Source of the DNA: Pseudoalteromonas lipolytica
Lineage (GTDB): Bacteria > Pseudomonadota > Gammaproteobacteria > Enterobacterales > Alteromonadaceae
Reading direction: 5' to 3'
Length of the DNA: 64,000 bases
NCBI RefSeq assembly: GCF_900116435.1
Contig: NZ_FPAZ01000009.1
Coordinates: 62,001-126,000 of the forward strand
The notes under the pieces were generated by a model, which made no database searches, had not been told where the DNA came from, and saw nothing but the letters and a program-made list of their open reading frames with translations. Position numbers and translations under genes: made by a program. Every line of letters starts with the position of its first letter. Positions within the stretch are counted from its first letter, which is position 1. Positions 53,301 to 60,980 of this stretch are shown here, in pieces.

Positions 53301-53406
53301 TGAACACTATGAACAGAATGAGGGTGAAGTAAACTCTTATTATGGTGCTGCATATACATGGCAAACACCACGTTATGTTCGTTTAGGTTTTGAAGCTCGT
53401 TTCTAA
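50386..53406 (+). CDS. TonB-dependent receptor with a carboxypeptidase-regulatory-like N-terminal domain (Oar-like)
   Basis: The 1006-residue outer-membrane protein has a signal peptide (~1-27, ITAIAVTASLGLALPASASDV). A carboxypeptidase-regulatory-like domain (~28-105, NPATGLERTLNISENGTFRFASLPSGNYDIQVL) precedes a plug (~115-235, EVIQVVGARIS...GGYSAKFGRATGGTINTTTKSGTN) and a long beta barrel ending PRYVRLGFEARF with a terminal Phe. Oar-like receptors import large ligands such as peptides or polysaccharide fragments; the ligand here is unknown. A GGGA ribosome site fixes the start; the frame opens 11 codons earlier. Confidence 0.9.
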   Translation: MKSIFRKSITAIAVTASLGLALPASASDVVGSVQNVKNTSSYTVKVKNPATGLERTLNISENGTFRFASLPSGNYDIQVLKNGTVVAEDKVRVSLGANSKANFDLANISNSGPEVIQVVGARISSIDLSTADSGLVITDAEIDRMPISRDLTSVALLAPGAVKGDSAFGNTASFGGSSVAENACYINGLEVTNTRQGLGCGEVPFEFYDQFQVKTGGYSAKFGRATGGTINTTTKSGTNEWEFSAVVQYSPDSLQEEGSISRGKQGAGQIFRDESLASDNSADVTLAVGGPLIEDTLFFYGLVNPRDTESTYTWGGDEFSPNDQYRKESASGGDNLFWGGKLDWDITENHRLSYFAYSNRRDIERSVYDYGNGTVGERIDGAILKRGGKAQSLSYTGILTEDLVITAMAGNIKTEYETQSENLVCPSVTDSRGTSNPITGCGAGGSFGANNDENTQYRLDVEYVWSDHEISFGIDYQERKSERISQPIGGHSYDYRTLAANGSWQADNGALTNDTGAALDYVEDRIFDGGGSFESELTAYYIEDHWQVTDDFAVNVGFRVDEFDSWGTTGKLLTSFKTDIAPRLGFTWDPTGTGDTKVYGTYGRYYLPVANNTIFRAASGVSDITTAYTYTGVDPETGAPTGLSPLADTIGNGGLANSQQVSGVPVIPEKDIFQAKEADPFSKDEYILGVQQALNEEYTVGLKGTYREVATALDDYCGRYAYPYCVMINPGSTSSWYSDGYYWNGTDWGDSSFDNDGVPDAGSLTTYSAETIGLPKANNEYTSVEFSLNYQADTIRYQFGYTWARSVGNFEGAVKSDIGQADAGITQDFDFPAVMDGSQGYQPNDRRHTFKFFGSWEPVENLTVGWNATLQSGRPQSLFGQGYPSKDPNLNGGWGDTFYIYTNDCPDTNGDGECQQDEKIYEKHSRGTAGRTPWTFNLDLSAAYDFTVSDIDMRATINVFNILNSQSITSANEHYEQNEGEVNSYYGAAYTWQTPRYVRLGFEARF

Positions 53407-53434
53407 GTATATTGCTATCAATTTGATTGCTAAT

Positions 53435-53459
53435 AAAAAAGCCCGTAAGGGCTTTTTTT
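53435..53459. terminator. Terminator after the TonB-dependent receptor gene
   Basis: AAAAAAGCCC pairs with GGGCTTTTTT around GTAA. It also faces the convergent lipoprotein gene. Confidence 0.88.
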
Positions 53460-53484
53460 ATAGGTGTTTAGGTATATGTGAGGC

Positions 53485-53859
53485 TTAGTTAACCGCTTTA
53501 CACTTTACCAGCGGCAGTGGCTCTGTTGCTTTGCTGTCTAAATGACGAACAAAGCACATTTTATCTTTAATGAGTAATTCAAAGCGATCGGGCATAGAAA
53601 GCTGCTTTCCCATGATTGGATTGCCTTGCGCATCTGTGATGCCCATGCTGTCAGTAACGAGGATACTGCTATTGATAAAGGCATCATCGGCGACTGCAAT
53701 AGGCTGACTGTGCATTAATCTGGCAATACCTTGTGCAATCAAGGTGCTTTGCGGTGTTGTTAACACCGCATGTTGTAGCTTAGGAGTCGGCTCTTGGCTT
53801 TGTGCACTACACCCAAGCAAAGTTACAAAGTATATTGCTGTGGCTACTTTAAAGTTCAT
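53485..53859 (-). CDS. Small lipoprotein of unknown function
   Basis: The lipobox is in YFVTLLGCSAQ (Cys 17). The mature part of ~107 residues is not recognised. It contains two cysteines near the C-terminus (KMCFVRHL and LVKCKAVN), likely a disulfide, and a central strand-rich part (SILVTDSMGITDAQGNPIMGKQLSMPDRFELLIKDK). It starts 8 bases after the stop of the S41 lipoprotein gene, so the two are co-transcribed and probably act together in the envelope. Confidence 0.65.
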   Translation of the reverse strand: MNFKVATAIYFVTLLGCSAQSQEPTPKLQHAVLTTPQSTLIAQGIARLMHSQPIAVADDAFINSSILVTDSMGITDAQGNPIMGKQLSMPDRFELLIKDKMCFVRHLDSKATEPLPLVKCKAVN

Positions 53860-53867
53860 ACACGCCT

Positions 53868-55415
53868 CTAATACTCAAGTATTTTGTTTTGCTCAATAAG
53901 CGTTGTTGATCGGTTGTCCTGTACTTTTGGTGTATCAGTGAACAGCGCTGGTGCAAAACCCTGTTTGCTGGTCATTGAGCTTGCTACAGGGCATGTGCCA
54001 GTCGCTCTGTATGCCAGAGCAGTACTAAGTAATGCTTCATTTTCGTCGCCTAGCTGATGGCTAAAGTCATCGGCGACTGCACAACCTGGGACTCGCACGG
54101 GTTGAAACTCACTGCCAGTGCTGTTTTGGGGGGCAAAACCATCGGCATATTCACCAAAGCCTTTATTGTTAACCCCTGTAAATTGAATGCTGAAGTAGGT
54201 CGTATCACAGTTATCGGTTGGATAAAAACCATAGGGTTTACCACAGGTATTTTCCCCTATTTGAATGACCTCAATATTGGCCCCTCTTAAGCCATTAATT
54301 ACGGCTTCACTGGCTGAACATGTACTGCCTGTAGTTAACACAAAAACACGTTTTAGGTCTAAACTAGGCAATGGTGTGCCAGGGTTGATTGCTGGGTTTT
54401 CTGCAAATCCGACAAATTCATCGGTAAACGGCACGGGCTCCAAACGCTCCCCAGTGATTGGGTTAAAGGTTGGGTGTTGATCGTTAAAGATAGTCTTTTC
54501 GAAAATTTTGCCGTCAGTATTTTCGGCGCCTGCAATCATATAAGCAACTTGACTTGCCATCTGTAGGAAACCACCGGGGTTGTATCGCATGTCGATAATC
54601 AGGTCTTTTACATTACGTGCTGCTAATGTATTAAAAGCATCAAATAAGGGCTTTTCTGCAATCGCATTGTGGCGATTAAATTGGAAGTAACCGACTTCTC
54701 CATTTGCGAATGTTTTAATATTGCCTACAGCTTGTCCCGTAATAGTTTGGGCTGTCATGGTGACTTCGCGGGTTTCACTGGTGTTGATATCTTTAAACAC
54801 AAAGGTCGTTACTTTCCCGGATTCAGACGGAAAAAGACCCGCATTGAGTACGTCAACTTCAGCTTGGGTGCTGGCATTTACAAAGTCTACACCATCCACT
54901 TCTAACACTTCAAAACCACGCGCTAGGTTTTGTGTTGCCGCGGGTGAGTTGGGTTCGGTATAAGTTATAATGGCTTGACGTGGGGCGCTGGCACTTATTA
55001 AACGTATTTTAAAGCCATAGCCAAAGGTTTGTCCCGACTGGCTTTGTGCTCGCCATTCATCGGTGGGTAAACTGGAATGAAAGTTGTCTTTTTTAGCCCC
55101 TGACTCCGTGGTGTTTTCGGTTTTTAGTAACGCAAAATAATTGAGAACCCCATCAGTGAGGGCTGGATCACGGTCTATTATTTCATCGTACCAAAGGTAT
55201 GTTTCATGGCTCCATGAACGCAGCCAGTGCTTTTCATTGAGTGCCTGACATTGTTGATCAAACTTACTCGATGGCTCAAACACACCTTGTGTCCACGTAA
55301 TGGTGGCTGGGTCTAGATTGCCTGAATCGGAGTTGTCACTCCCACTGCCGCCACACCCAACAAGACTAAATACGCACGCACCTAAAATGGCCGCTTCTTT
55401 TGAAAAAATAAACAT
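53868..55415 (-). CDS. S41-family peptidase lipoprotein
   Basis: The 515-residue protein has a lipobox (FSLVGCGGSGSD, Cys 21) followed by a Gly/Ser/Asp linker. A PDZ-like part (~125-230, GYGFKIRLISASAPRQAIITYTEPNSPAATQNLARGFEVLEVDG) precedes the S41 catalytic domain. The latter has LIIDMRYNPGGFLQMASQVAYMIAG (~272-296) and the nucleophile Ser in TGSTCSASEAVINGL (~367). A short Gly-rich terminal segment follows. It is most likely an outer-membrane-anchored periplasmic protease. Two further in-frame starts are close; the ATG at 55415 is used. It follows the amidohydrolase gene after 46 bases on the same strand. Confidence 0.78.
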   Translation of the reverse strand: MFIFSKEAAILGACVFSLVGCGGSGSDNSDSGNLDPATITWTQGVFEPSSKFDQQCQALNEKHWLRSWSHETYLWYDEIIDRDPALTDGVLNYFALLKTENTTESGAKKDNFHSSLPTDEWRAQSQSGQTFGYGFKIRLISASAPRQAIITYTEPNSPAATQNLARGFEVLEVDGVDFVNASTQAEVDVLNAGLFPSESGKVTTFVFKDINTSETREVTMTAQTITGQAVGNIKTFANGEVGYFQFNRHNAIAEKPLFDAFNTLAARNVKDLIIDMRYNPGGFLQMASQVAYMIAGAENTDGKIFEKTIFNDQHPTFNPITGERLEPVPFTDEFVGFAENPAINPGTPLPSLDLKRVFVLTTGSTCSASEAVINGLRGANIEVIQIGENTCGKPYGFYPTDNCDTTYFSIQFTGVNNKGFGEYADGFAPQNSTGSEFQPVRVPGCAVADDFSHQLGDENEALLSTALAYRATGTCPVASSMTSKQGFAPALFTDTPKVQDNRSTTLIEQNKILEY

Positions 55416-55461
55416 AACCACTAACCTAAACCGCTTTTATTTAACTAAATATAGCTAGTTT

Positions 55462-56304
55462 TTAATCAATTTGATAGATTTCGTGGGCGTTTTTGTAGCT
55501 TAGACGATGCCATACGCTGTGCTGGTTACACAATGAAAAGTAATGCTGCCAGCATGTCTCGTAGCGTGTATTTATTTGGCAAACAGGAAAATTACTGGCA
55601 AACATAATACGCTGCTCGCCAAAGTATTGCAGCAGTGTATCAAGCAGCCATTGGTGCTTACTTGCAGCCAGTTTGCTGAACTCTAAGCCTGAGAACTTAA
55701 TCGCAATATTATCACAGCGGCTTAATTTAATAACCGCGTTTAGCCATTGTTGTTCATCGCATATAAAGCCTAAATGGTTAATTACGACACGTAATGAGGG
55801 AAGGGCATGGCAGTATTTTATGAGCTGCTCGGTAATGTGTAGGTTTTCAATTTCAAACTGTGCTTCAAATCGCAAGTTTTGCGCAGCAAGATAGGCTAAG
55901 TTTTCAAGGCAATTAGGTGCGAGTAAACGAGTCGCATCTTTACCTTCAGTAATATCGCGAATACCCACAAGGTGTGAATGTGTTAATGCCGAAAGCGCCA
56001 GACTAAATTCGTTCAAGGTAGCGTCTATTCGACTATAACTAATGGCTTTGTATTTGTAGCCGTTTAAATGCTGTGCTAGCCAGTTGAGCTCTTTAATAGG
56101 GTCATTATTATCGTACCCTGCCTCAATATGAACAAGTGCTTCTAATTGAAATGGGCATGCTGATTTTAGTTGCGCCATGCTAATAGGAGCTTTGATCTTA
56201 TCGAGGTGAGGCCACGCAGGTGGTTTCTCGCCTTGCAACCAAGTGTATTGACCCTCAGTGAGGTTAAAAAAATGCACATGGGGGTCAATAATCTTGTCGC
56301 TCAT
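55462..56304 (-). CDS. Amidohydrolase-2 family lactonase-like enzyme
   Basis: The 280-residue TIM-barrel protein of the amidohydrolase superfamily (COG3618 type) has IIDPHVHFFNL at the start (metal-binding Asp 7, His 9, His 11), LVHIEAGYDN, VVINHLGFI and IMFASNFPVC. In this group the first His-x-His may be kept without full metal use; known members are lactonases such as L-rhamnono- and L-fuconolactonases. The start overlaps the SDR stop by 4 bases (ATGA), so the enzymes are made together. No signal peptide. Confidence 0.75.
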   Translation of the reverse strand: MSDKIIDPHVHFFNLTEGQYTWLQGEKPPAWPHLDKIKAPISMAQLKSACPFQLEALVHIEAGYDNNDPIKELNWLAQHLNGYKYKAISYSRIDATLNEFSLALSALTHSHLVGIRDITEGKDATRLLAPNCLENLAYLAAQNLRFEAQFEIENLHITEQLIKYCHALPSLRVVINHLGFICDEQQWLNAVIKLSRCDNIAIKFSGLEFSKLAASKHQWLLDTLLQYFGEQRIMFASNFPVCQINTRYETCWQHYFSLCNQHSVWHRLSYKNAHEIYQID

Positions 56305-57026
56305 TGCGTGGTATACCCACCATCAATGCTGTGTAGGCTACCAGTGATAAAGCTTGCCTCAGGGCTAACTAAAAAATTAACCAATGCAGCCACTTCCTCT
56401 GGTTGACCTAAGCGCCCTAATGGTTGTAATGCAGCTTCTTCTGCGACGACGGCGGTTTTATCGGCACCGCTTCGCTTGCAGTAAGCGTCAATTGCATTAT
56501 GAAATAAAGGTGTTTCAATGGTGCCTGGGCAAATAGCGTTAGCGCGAATGTTAAATGCGGCATAATCCAGAGCGGTTGTTTTTGCCATTGAAGCAAGTGC
56601 ATGCTTTGTTACGTTGTAAGCAAAAGAATTGGGCTTACCAATAAGCGCTTGATCAGAGGCAATTAAAACAATACTACCTTGCCGTTTTGCTTTCATGCTG
56701 GGTAAAACTGCTTGAATTGCCGCATACGCGCCTTTTACGTTGAGCGCAAAAAGAGCATCAAACGTTGCCTCGTCAGTATCTTCAATGGTGGCACTTAAAT
56801 GACGACCAGCATTAGAAATAAGCGCATCGATACGGCCTGTTTCTTGTGCTATATCAGCAATAACCGCTTTTACCTGCTCAACATTACTGACATCACAGTA
56901 GCGGTAGTGACCTTCTGATGGTGTAATATCAAGGTTATACACGATGTATGCTTCGCGCGCTAAGCGCTCAACAATAGCCTTACCAATCCCTTTACTGCCA
57001 CCTGTGACAATAGCAACGTTTGTCAT
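56301..57026 (-). CDS. Short-chain dehydrogenase/reductase
   Basis: The 241-residue classical SDR has the cofactor motif TGGSKGIG (8-15), SNAG (71-74) and the catalytic triad Ser 124 (IASDQA), Tyr 137 and Lys 141 (AYNVTKHAL). It ends LHSIDGGYTTQ. After the beta-2 strand, LDITPSEGHYRYCDVSN suggests NAD rather than NADP. It starts 9 bases after the FKBP gene and overlaps the amidohydrolase gene by 4 bases. Together the two fit a sugar dehydrogenase followed by a lactonase. Confidence 0.82.
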   Translation of the reverse strand: MTNVAIVTGGSKGIGKAIVERLAREAYIVYNLDITPSEGHYRYCDVSNVEQVKAVIADIAQETGRIDALISNAGRHLSATIEDTDEATFDALFALNVKGAYAAIQAVLPSMKAKRQGSIVLIASDQALIGKPNSFAYNVTKHALASMAKTTALDYAAFNIRANAICPGTIETPLFHNAIDAYCKRSGADKTAVVAEEAALQPLGRLGQPEEVAALVNFLVSPEASFITGSLHSIDGGYTTQ

Positions 57027-57035
57027 TATTTACCC

Positions 57036-57524
57036 TTAGTGGCTATGACCACAACCGCCTTCACCATGTACGTGACCGTGCGCTAATTCTTCACGTGTCG
57101 CTTCACGGACGTTGAGTACTTCAACGTCAAAAGTCAGTGTTTTACCTGCAAATGGGTGGTTTAAGTCACAATCTGCATTGAAACGACCTACTTTTACAAT
57201 CGTCACTTGATGACGGCCTTGGTTTGAGTGAACAATCGCAGTCATACCCGGTTTCCACACTTTAGTGTTACCTTGTAAGTGCTTAAGTGGAATACGCTGA
57301 ATAAGGTCATCAACACGCTCACCATAAGACTCGCTTGGCTCAAGTGTTACACTAAAGCTATCGCCAGCGCTTTTACCTTCAAGGGCTTTTTCAAGACCTG
57401 GTAGCATGCCTTCTGTACCATGGATATATGAAAGTGGCTCGCCATCTTTGCTTGATTCAATTTGCTCGCCTGCTTCACTTAATGTGTAGTGGAACTCAAC
57501 GGCAGTGTCTTTGCTGATTTGCAT
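57036..57524 (-). CDS. slyD: SlyD-type FKBP peptidyl-prolyl isomerase
   Basis: The 162-residue protein has the FKBP domain (FHYTLSEAGEQIESSKDGEPLSYIHGTEGMLPGLEKALEG), an inserted chaperone flap (YGERVDDLIQRIPLKHLQGNTKVWKPGMTAIVHSNQGRHQVTIVKVG, ~85-130) and NHPFAGKTLTFDVEVLNVREAT. The His- and Gly-rich tail (HGHVHGEGGCGHSH) is short but keeps the metal-binding character of SlyD. It acts as a cytoplasmic folding helper and possible nickel store. The SDR gene begins 9 bases after its stop, an unusual partner for slyD. Confidence 0.88.
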   Translation of the reverse strand: MQISKDTAVEFHYTLSEAGEQIESSKDGEPLSYIHGTEGMLPGLEKALEGKSAGDSFSVTLEPSESYGERVDDLIQRIPLKHLQGNTKVWKPGMTAIVHSNQGRHQVTIVKVGRFNADCDLNHPFAGKTLTFDVEVLNVREATREELAHGHVHGEGGCGHSH

Positions 57525-57588
57525 GTTTTTTCTCTTGTAAACTTAGAATATAAACACTGATTTTACGCTAACCACAATGACACAGCAA

Positions 57589-59088
57589 TCAAGGCTTTTT
57601 CAAAGAGCTTTCAATACCCGACAGCATAGCCTCGCTGGCTGATGTTTGAGGGGCTGGTGGCTTTGCTTGAGGAATATGCAAAGTTAGTATGGTGCCTGGT
57701 TTTAGTAGGCTAGATGCGCTGAGTTTATTCCAAATAGCCACGTCTTTATGAGGGACATCAAAAAGCTGACTAATGCTCCAAATAGAATCCCCCGGCTTTA
57801 CTTGATAATCGACAGCAACAGTTGAAACAACGTCTTCTTGTTGCTCTAAATACGGGCTGATATTGTAATCAACTATTAACGATCCAGGCATCGTTTGAGG
57901 TTTACTTAGGCGCAATTGCTCACCCACTTTAATGAGATTCGAGGTTTTATTATTGAGCATTTTTAATTGGCTTATAGGCATATTAAAACGTCTTGCGATG
58001 CGATAAAGCGTATCGTCCTTTTGAACGGTGTACTCGCCAATAAAGTTGTTACGAAATAGTTTACTCTGTAATAAAGTACGCTGCTCTATTGGTAATATCA
58101 GCGTGTGGGGGCCATTAGGAGAGCTTTGATTCTTTAAATAGCCAGGGTTTAGTTTATGTAATTGGCTACGCCCAATCCCAGATAAACTCGCAATTACCGA
58201 AAAATCAAATTGCTGGCCGACATTAAACTCCGTTGTGAGCGGTTTATTAGCGAGTTTTGGGCGTTTTAGGCCTTTTTCAGGGTGTCTGATTAAGTGGCTG
58301 AGTGCTAATAATTTAGGGATATACTCAGCGGTTTCTTTTGGTAATGACAGCGACCAATAATCGGTTTTCTTACCGAGTTTTTTATTCTTCTCGATGGCTT
58401 TCTTAACACGCCCTTCACCACTGTTATAGGCCGCGATTGCATGTAACCAATCGCCATCAAAGCGTTTGTGTAAATAACTGAGGTACGCTAAGGCAGCATC
58501 GGTTGAGGCGAGAATATCTTGGCGGCCGTCGTACCATTGGTCGCTCTGCACGCCAAAGTGATAGGCAGTTGCCCCAACTAACTGCCATATCCCCACAGCT
58601 TGCTCTGATGATTGAATAGTGGGTCTAAAGTCACTCTCTACGAAGGGGAGTAATGCAAGCTCCATCGGTAAATTCTGTTTTTCGACACGTTTGACGATAT
58701 GGTAAAGATACGGTGCAGCGCGTCGGTTCACTTTTTCAAGGTAGGCTGGTTGCTTTAAGTACCACTTTATCCGGGCTGTCGTATGCTTATTGGTTTGAAA
58801 TACCAACGATAGATTATTTGCAATGTGTTGCCACAAATCAGTCGCTCGCGGTTTAGCGAGTGGCGTATCTTTATAAGGTTGAAGTTTTACAGGTTCAGCA
58901 GTCTTATCGGCTGTAGCAACAGGTTGCTCAGTCGGCTGTGTTTGTAAGCTTAAATCAGGCTTGAAATGGCTAAAAATCTCTGGCCGAGCCTGTTGCTCTT
59001 GTTGTGTATCTTGCTGAGTTGTTTGGCATCCTTGTAGGCCAATAAAAAAACTCAGCAATAGTAAATATTTCAAACGCATTAAAGCCAT
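57589..59088 (-). CDS. mltD: Membrane-bound lytic murein transglycosylase D
   Basis: MltD cuts peptidoglycan glycan strands with formation of anhydro ends. The 499-residue lipoprotein (lipobox GLQGCQTT, Cys 21) has a low-complexity region (~22-80) and the SLT domain (~120-260) with catalytic Glu 151 in LLPFVESDFRPTIQSSEQAVGIWQLV and AIAAYNSGEGRVKKAI. Two clear C-terminal LysM domains follow (EYTVQKDDTLYRIARRFNMPISQLKMLNNK and VDYQVKPGDSIWSISQLFDVPHKDVAIWNK), plus a degenerate third before them. It lies 28 bases after the MBL-fold gene. Confidence 0.93.
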   Translation of the reverse strand: MALMRLKYLLLLSFFIGLQGCQTTQQDTQQEQQARPEIFSHFKPDLSLQTQPTEQPVATADKTAEPVKLQPYKDTPLAKPRATDLWQHIANNLSLVFQTNKHTTARIKWYLKQPAYLEKVNRRAAPYLYHIVKRVEKQNLPMELALLPFVESDFRPTIQSSEQAVGIWQLVGATAYHFGVQSDQWYDGRQDILASTDAALAYLSYLHKRFDGDWLHAIAAYNSGEGRVKKAIEKNKKLGKKTDYWSLSLPKETAEYIPKLLALSHLIRHPEKGLKRPKLANKPLTTEFNVGQQFDFSVIASLSGIGRSQLHKLNPGYLKNQSSPNGPHTLILPIEQRTLLQSKLFRNNFIGEYTVQKDDTLYRIARRFNMPISQLKMLNNKTSNLIKVGEQLRLSKPQTMPGSLIVDYNISPYLEQQEDVVSTVAVDYQVKPGDSIWSISQLFDVPHKDVAIWNKLSASSLLKPGTILTLHIPQAKPPAPQTSASEAMLSGIESSLKKP

Positions 59089-59116
59089 GTAATAAAATCC
59101 CTTTACTATTTTAGCG

Positions 59117-60118
59117 CTATTTTGACGATTTGGCCTGCTTAAGTCCAGCTTCTAGAAACATGACGAAAGCGCGTTGACCGACTTCATCAAAGTGATAGTC
59201 TTGTTTTATTTGCTCAGGAAACAGGGGAATTAACTCACCAATAGGCTTCTCGGGCTGTGCATTTGCAAGTGTCAAAATAGCAGATAAAAATGTTTTCGGC
59301 TGATTAAGTTCTGCAGGAGTTAGTTGCGCACCATGACCCGGTAAAATTGTTGTGATAGCACTATTTTGTTGAATCTCAGTTAACGCTGCGAGCCAATTAT
59401 CTATTTGCCCATGCCCTGGGTAAGGTAACCAATCGGTTATATCTCCACCAAGTAATACCCGGCCATGATCGGCTGTTAATACTAAGTCGCCATGCGTGTG
59501 TGCTTGATACGGCATAACAGTAATCGGGTAATCACCAAGGTCGAGATGCGTTTCTTTAGCAATACGGATAGCGGGGGGATTGAGTGTTAATTCGCGCCAA
59601 CGAAACAGGCGTTGTTTAGCAAGTGATAGTTTTTCTCGCCAAACGGTTTGTTGTTCTTGTGGTTGGCTTGCTAAACGTTGATAACTTAGTTCTATGCTTT
59701 TTTCATAGCCATCAAGTTTATCGTTTAAGGCTTTTTGATAGTGGGTGAATTCATTCGCTAGTTGCTGATGAACAATCAATTTTGCATCAGGGAACGTGGC
59801 TTGTAACACTGCAAGACCCAGCAAGTGGTCATCATGATAATGACTCGCTACCAAGTAGCATAAAGGTGTTTTTAAGCGCTTTTTCAAACGCTGTGCGAGT
59901 TGCTCAACCGCGGCAAAATCACCGCTGGCATCAAACATAAGTGCACACGTTTTACCTTCAATAAGGACCTGGTTTGAATCGTAAAAGCGCAGCGATGCCT
60001 GTTGTTGTAAAAATTGAATCTCAGGGCTGATAGTCTGCCATGTAACCTTGGCTTTAGATGAGAAACTTGCTGTTAGTAGCGCTAAAAAAGCCCACATTGA
60101 TAAAGCATATATGCGCAT
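59117..60118 (-). CDS. Exported metallo-beta-lactamase fold hydrolase
   Basis: The 333-residue protein has a signal peptide (~1-23, YALSMWAFLALLTASFSSKA) and an MBL fold with zinc motif SHYHDDH (His 93, His 95, Asp 97, His 98). Further likely ligands are in AHTHGDLVL, LLGGDITDW and ILPGHGAQL. The substrate is unknown; it could be a lactonase or an esterase-like enzyme. It is followed by mltD on the same strand and lies upstream in what seems a two-gene operon. An MBL-fold gene (gloB) also lies by mltD in E. coli, in divergent orientation. Confidence 0.82.
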   Translation of the reverse strand: MRIYALSMWAFLALLTASFSSKAKVTWQTISPEIQFLQQQASLRFYDSNQVLIEGKTCALMFDASGDFAAVEQLAQRLKKRLKTPLCYLVASHYHDDHLLGLAVLQATFPDAKLIVHQQLANEFTHYQKALNDKLDGYEKSIELSYQRLASQPQEQQTVWREKLSLAKQRLFRWRELTLNPPAIRIAKETHLDLGDYPITVMPYQAHTHGDLVLTADHGRVLLGGDITDWLPYPGHGQIDNWLAALTEIQQNSAITTILPGHGAQLTPAELNQPKTFLSAILTLANAQPEKPIGELIPLFPEQIKQDYHFDEVGQRAFVMFLEAGLKQAKSSK

Positions 60119-60159
60119 TCTAATTTGCTCGGTTATTATTCAGGTTGAGCATTGTAAAC

Positions 60160-60186
60160 AAAAAAAGCGCAAGATGCGCTTTTTAT
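60160..60186. terminator. Terminator after zapA
   Basis: AAAAAAGCGC pairs with GCGCTTTTT around AAGAT. T-rich on both strands. Confidence 0.82.
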
Positions 60187-60210
60187 ATAACCAATACCAC
60201 TCACGGCGTA

Positions 60211-60510
60211 TTAAGTCGAGTGAGTTTGGTCTAAGTACTGGCTAAGTTTATCGATTAAAGAGTCATGCTGTTGCTCTTGTTTTGCTTGTTGCGATTGTGC
60301 TTCGAGCAATTCATGGCTTAAGTGCAGCGCAGCCATTAATAACGCTTTTTGTTCATTACGAACAGAAGAGCGTTGTTTCATTTGGTCCACTAAGTCATTC
60401 AAATGTTGTGCAGCAGCAACTAGGGCGTTCTCTTGACCCGGTGGGCAAGAGAACTCATGTTCTTTACCTAGTAGCTCTACGGTGACCCGCTGACTTTGTG
60501 GGCTGCTCAT
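60211..60510 (-). CDS. zapA: Cell division protein ZapA
   Basis: ZapA binds FtsZ and bundles its filaments at midcell. The 99-residue protein has VTVELLGKEHEFSCPPGQENALVAAAQHLNDLVDQM (N-terminal beta part) and a C-terminal coiled coil (~45-95, ALLMAALHLSHELLEAQSQQAKQEQQHDSLIDKLSQYLDQ). The start overlaps the stop of the preceding coiled-coil gene. 6S RNA, which often follows zapA, is absent: the next gene is only 92 bases away. Confidence 0.92.
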   Translation of the reverse strand: MSSPQSQRVTVELLGKEHEFSCPPGQENALVAAAQHLNDLVDQMKQRSSVRNEQKALLMAALHLSHELLEAQSQQAKQEQQHDSLIDKLSQYLDQTHST

Positions 60511-60740
60511 TAGCTAGCCTGATGTACGCTTTGTAATTTCTCAAGCAGGCCAGTTAATGTGCTGCTTGCTTCTTTTTGTTTTTCTTCGCTATCGAGTACT
60601 TCAAGTTGAAGCGTTTCGTTCTCGTCTATTAATTTTGCAGTTTGATCTTTTAAGCTTTTCACTTCGCTTTCAAGTTCGCTGTTTCGGTGGATTAATTTGT
60701 CGATCAGTTGTTCGAGTTGGGAAAGGGTTTCGTTATTCAT
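60510..60740 (-). CDS. Small coiled-coil protein preceding zapA (TIGR02449-like)
   Basis: The 76-residue protein is one long coiled coil (heptad pattern LSQLEQLIDKLIHRNSELESEVKSLKDQTAKLIDENETLQLEV). It resembles the small protein often encoded just before zapA in gammaproteobacteria (TIGR02449). Its role in division is inferred only from position. The frame opens further upstream; I chose the ATG at 60740 over the one at 60752, though both are possible. The TAA stop shares bases with the zapA ATG. Confidence 0.75.
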   Translation of the reverse strand: MNNETLSQLEQLIDKLIHRNSELESEVKSLKDQTAKLIDENETLQLEVLDSEEKQKEASSTLTGLLEKLQSVHQAS

Positions 60741-60980
60741 AAATGCGCTCATAAAACTGTGATTATTGTCATGCAAATGTAAAGGAAAGTGTGTTGATAT
60801 GCCAGCATTTACGCCTGTTTTAGCGTATTTTTATTTAAAATTAAGGTGTAATTCAGCGTAGCTGCATTTTTATTCATTTATGGTTCACTCTGCGCTTAGA
60901 TTTTAGGATTATTCACTATTTATCATGTACAATATCTTCATCTATTTTTCATGCAGCACTGCATTTAGCGATTTATAAAT

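Noticed and set aside
60119-60210. 6S RNA expected next to zapA
   Set aside because: The spacer is only 92 bases and holds a terminator; no room for a ~180-nt RNA.
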